From Thiosocius sp963753845 (GTDB taxonomy: Bacteria > Pseudomonadota > Gammaproteobacteria > Chromatiales > Chromatiaceae): 64,000 nt of DNA. The translations under genes were made by a program, and so were the position numbers. This document shows positions 61,662-64,000 of this stretch, in pieces (position 1 is the stretch's first letter; every line of letters begins with the position of its first letter). The notes beneath the pieces were generated by a model, which worked only from the letters and a program-made list of their open reading frames with translations, was not told where the DNA came from and searched no databases. The stretch lies in NCBI GenBank assembly GCA_963753845.1, contig CAVWEI010000034.1, positions 1-64,000 of the forward strand, in the 5' to 3' direction.

Positions 61662-62606
61662 TCAATGCTCTGTCAATGCTTGAACAAAGTTGCGCGCCTT
61701 TTCCCAATTGATTGCGAATTCTGGAAAGTCTGCGGCACCCGTAACAGGCACACGGTGTTTTTTTGATTCGAGCAGTCTCGTCGCTTGGTCGTTTCCATAA
61801 TGGTTGCTGAGTATGACAGGTCCAACATCTTGAGTAATATCGTAGAAACTATTATCACTTTGCCATTCTCTAAAATCCAGATTGTTCAATCTCGCGGTAT
61901 GCATGACAGAACGCCTAAACCACAGTGAGTTCTCATTGACTGGTGGATTGCTGAAATCCAAGTACGTATCCGACAACCTATGCCGCAGCCCTAAAACACA
62001 GACATCAAACTCCGGGGATCTGCAGTAAAGAGTTAAACCTACGCTCAGTACCATGGACCTCCTATGCCAAGGCGCCTTCCATCCGAATGGCGCGACAGGG
62101 GAAGGGAGCAGGTCCCATTCAAGGGCAGATTTCGCCCCAATTATACCTATAGAAGGCAATGCATTCCGCTCTTTAAGTCTCTCCAAATAGCGATGCTGTG
62201 CTGCAATGAATTTGGTGGGAATGCAATCATCGTCGTCAATATTTGTTGTAATTATATAACCCAGATGCGTTACGTATTCGCTTAACCAATCAAGTGACGA
62301 GAGATCGTTGCGTGGATCGAAAACGTGGATAAATGTTTTTTTCCTATGCTTTACCAGCAAAAGTAGTCGTTGAAAATAATGTGCCGGTAATTGACTATCT
62401 ACAATGATTATCCAGGTGAAGTCCTGGTCCGTTTGACCAAGTACGCTTGGAAGACAGGTTATTTCAAACAGGTTGAAACGAAGCTCCAAGCGCTTAGCGT
62501 CTAGCGGGTCTTGTCCCCTATGGAAAGTTGGACCATCAATGGAGGAAAAATTATCCTTGCCGCGATAGCTAAAGCGAGTAATCACAAAATGATTGAACTT
62601 ACCCAT
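61662..62606 (-). CDS. Putative rhamnosyltransferase (Rhamno_transf-like, 314 aa)
   Basis: Resembles the bacterial 'putative rhamnosyl transferase' family. It has FNHFVITRFSYRGKDNFSS at the N-terminus and RFNLFEITCLPSVLGQTDQDFTWIIIVD, then ITTNIDDDDCIPTKF as the Asp-rich metal site at about residues 123-137. The middle HRRSMVLSVGLTLYCRSPEF and a late NHYGNDQATRLL are usual family points. ATG 62606 is chosen over 62657 because the conserved part begins there. It converges with the GT25 gene and shares its low GC content. Together they look like an imported two-gene glycan module. The sugar specificity is inherited from the family name only. Confidence 0.78.
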   Translation of the reverse strand: MGKFNHFVITRFSYRGKDNFSSIDGPTFHRGQDPLDAKRLELRFNLFEITCLPSVLGQTDQDFTWIIIVDSQLPAHYFQRLLLLVKHRKKTFIHVFDPRNDLSSLDWLSEYVTHLGYIITTNIDDDDCIPTKFIAAQHRYLERLKERNALPSIGIIGAKSALEWDLLPSPVAPFGWKAPWHRRSMVLSVGLTLYCRSPEFDVCVLGLRHRLSDTYLDFSNPPVNENSLWFRRSVMHTARLNNLDFREWQSDNSFYDITQDVGPVILSNHYGNDQATRLLESKKHRVPVTGAADFPEFAINWEKARNFVQALTEH

Positions 62607-62771
62607 TATTGTATATCCTGGATATCTACTTGGAGTAACTTGACTTAGGAATCCCACCCAATTTCGGTGTCAAGAAATCCATTGTATAGGGTTGTCAGGC
62701 AATGCAATTTTCGTCCCTATGGGAGTGTATTCTTGCAGTGTAATAAAGCGTTAGAGGTCATTTGCAACTTT

Positions 62772-63056
62772 GAGGGCACCTCGATTAATCCTTTCTGACG
62801 CCGTCGCCAGCGACGACTTACACGGCCTGCGCCAAAAGCTGCCGTACTGATGTTTGTTTCTCTGTGCGTCTGAGCTGATTCTGCTCTTTTTGGCCGGTTT
62901 CCGGCCCGTCTTCGACCCATCAGCCCGTGCGCTGGAGGGATTGCGGCTTCAGCGAGAATCACATCGTCGCATGTTGTAGGTCAGGTTCATCATTCCAATC
63001 TTCACCGCTGCCGGGACCTTGCCTTTGTCCGCACCAGGATGCTCCCTTGCGCCAAG
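62772..63056 (-). pseudogene. IS5-type transposase C-terminal remnant, right copy
   Basis: Minus-strand tail of an IS5-like transposase. Around 63020 the frame reads GKVPAAVKIGMMNLTYNMRR, the typical C-terminal segment, then after a frame change LAEAAIPPAHGLMGRRRAG and RWRRRQKGLIEVP. It is the inverted counterpart of 60700-60922. Its N-terminal portion is missing. Confidence 0.7.
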
Positions 63057-63233
63057 CCGTTAAGTTAATCTGTTGATGATTCTTGAAGCTGGGTGACGCT
63101 ACTCCACTGGGCTGTTGGTGTTGGTCTGCGGGGCATCACCGACCAGACTGTTGAACGAAGTTGTGGCGACAGATCCTCATGCGAACTATTTACCAACTCG
63201 GCAGGAACCGGGCATTGTGCGGGCGGCCTGAGG
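63057..63233. other. Short non-coding gap between transposase remnants
   Basis: No gene or clear structure is seen between the IS5-type tail and the transposase at the window edge. Confidence 0.4.
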
Positions 63234-64000
63234 TCAGGAAAAATAAATGATATCTTCGTAGTCCAACGGTGCTTGAGCAAGTCCAAGACGTTCGGCCGGC
63301 GTTTTGCCATCCTTACCGGGCAGAATGTAGTTGTGAACTGTGCGCATGATATCAAGCACCTTAGTAACATTCCCCGGATTGTACGGTGAGTAACCGCTCC
63401 AAATACGGCCCTTGTTGGACTTGGAATGGATCGGTCGTTCGAGCAAGGAGAGCCGTCGGCGCACTTGGTTAAAAAATGAATCAACTCCGTGCAGGCTCAC
63501 CTTGTTGTAGAGCCAAGCTTTGTGGTCTTCGTCGTAGTCGCCAAGGTCGGTGAGGTAGGCTACGGCCTTCTCTGGCTCGCCCATGGTCGGGAAGGGATGG
63601 TCCAGCCACCGGTCCTGCCATTTCCCATGCGCTGTCATGACGGCTAGACGCTCTTTGATCAGCTCTCGCTTGACCTCCTGCGGCTTCATGTCTGGGTGCG
63701 AGGCTTTTGCCTGCTCGAACACTGCTTTAGCGTCGTTGTACCTGTGGCGTCTTTCGTCCACTGTCAGCTCCTTGTTGATGCGGACATAGAAGACGTCTGC
63801 TGTGCGGCCCCGGATCTCGTCGTGGAATGCCGCCAGGCATGCTGCCCGGAGGCCAGGATCCTGGTCGATGAAGAAGCGCCACTTCTGGACATTGCCCAGC
63901 AGGCGTTTGAGGAAGAAAAAGTGCCCGTACATCGTATACTCGCCATGGATCTGCATGCCATATTCGGGGAGTCGCTCTAGAGATGATGGTGCATCGGGGC
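63234..64000 (-). CDS. Transposase, partial (truncated by the window edge)
   Basis: The frame stays open to the end of the window, so the N-terminus lies outside. It contains YGMQIHGEYTMYGHFFFLKR, the WRFFIDQDPGLRAACLAAFH segment with an Asp suited to a DDE-type site, and a C-terminus NYILPGKDGKTPAERLGLAQ followed by EDIIYF. That end resembles DDE-type insertion-element proteins. I cannot name the IS family with certainty. It is apparently intact over the visible 254 codons, unlike the neighbouring remnants, so it may be a more recent arrival. Confidence 0.6.
   Translation of the reverse strand, partial: PDAPSSLERLPEYGMQIHGEYTMYGHFFFLKRLLGNVQKWRFFIDQDPGLRAACLAAFHDEIRGRTADVFYVRINKELTVDERRHRYNDAKAVFEQAKASHPDMKPQEVKRELIKERLAVMTAHGKWQDRWLDHPFPTMGEPEKAVAYLTDLGDYDEDHKAWLYNKVSLHGVDSFFNQVRRRLSLLERPIHSKSNKGRIWSGYSPYNPGNVTKVLDIMRTVHNYILPGKDGKTPAERLGLAQAPLDYEDIIYFS

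Overview
The window reads as an accessory, cell-surface polysaccharide region of a Proteobacterium, most likely a gammaproteobacterium (inference). The reasons are a Gram-negative Kps-type capsule exporter, a type I secretion ABC/HlyD pair, lipobox lipoprotein signals and proteobacterial IS families. The central part (about 5.7-48 kb) is GC-rich. The left edge (0.4-4.8 kb) and a glycosyltransferase pair at 60.9-62.6 kb are visibly more AT-rich and are bordered by IS debris. No rRNA, tRNA or CRISPR array was seen.

Layout. 0-5 kb: three sulfotransferase-family genes, a fusion of a degenerate sulfotransferase-like domain with a DUF616 glycosyltransferase-like domain, an IS481 remnant and a stand-alone proteasome-like Ntn hydrolase. 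5.7-6.8 kb: an exported M23 peptidase. 14.25-6.8 kb (minus strand): a tight operon of type I secretion ATPase, HlyD adaptor, GT4, HpcH/HpaI-type aldolase, 2-hydroxyacid dehydrogenase and GT2. 14.4-19.3 kb: two near-identical RTX-repeat proteins facing away from each other. 20-28 kb: more glycosyltransferases (GT-B, GT8-like, double GT2, GT4-like, GT29 sialyltransferase-like) and a PhyH oxygenase.

28.3-41.9 kb is the most interesting block. It holds a reducing type I PKS, an alpha-oxoamine synthase and a formyltransferase on the plus strand. Facing them on the minus strand are a KpsS-like protein, a short-chain dehydrogenase and a membrane LTA-synthase/sulfatase-like protein. This resembles the rhizobial rkpAGHIJ capsule locus and would fit a dedicated sphingoid-like (amino-ketone derived, perhaps N-formylated) lipid anchor for a capsule. 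42.4-47.4 kb carries a lipoprotein and KpsM, KpsT, KpsE and KpsD homologues, the export machine for that capsule. 47.4-55.7 kb carries a sulfotransferase, a giant protein of about 2100 residues (sulfotransferase, coiled coil, NPDV-type repeats, GT4, GT4, GT2, zinc-ribbon/methyltransferase-like tail) and a methyltransferase. 55.7-64 kb is a mobile-element graveyard (IS3, two IS1380 pieces, an integrase tail, two inverted IS5-type transposase tails, a further transposase) containing a sulfotransferase-like gene, a methyltransferase, a GT25 and a rhamnosyltransferase-like gene.

Taken together, the region probably builds, decorates (sulfation, methylation, possibly sialic-acid-like addition), lipid-anchors and exports a sulfated capsular polysaccharide, alongside a secreted RTX surface protein. 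Single-base frame breaks occur in the 2-hydroxyacid dehydrogenase, the secretion ATPase and one RTX gene, each with both halves well preserved. They are either base-call errors or very recent mutations.
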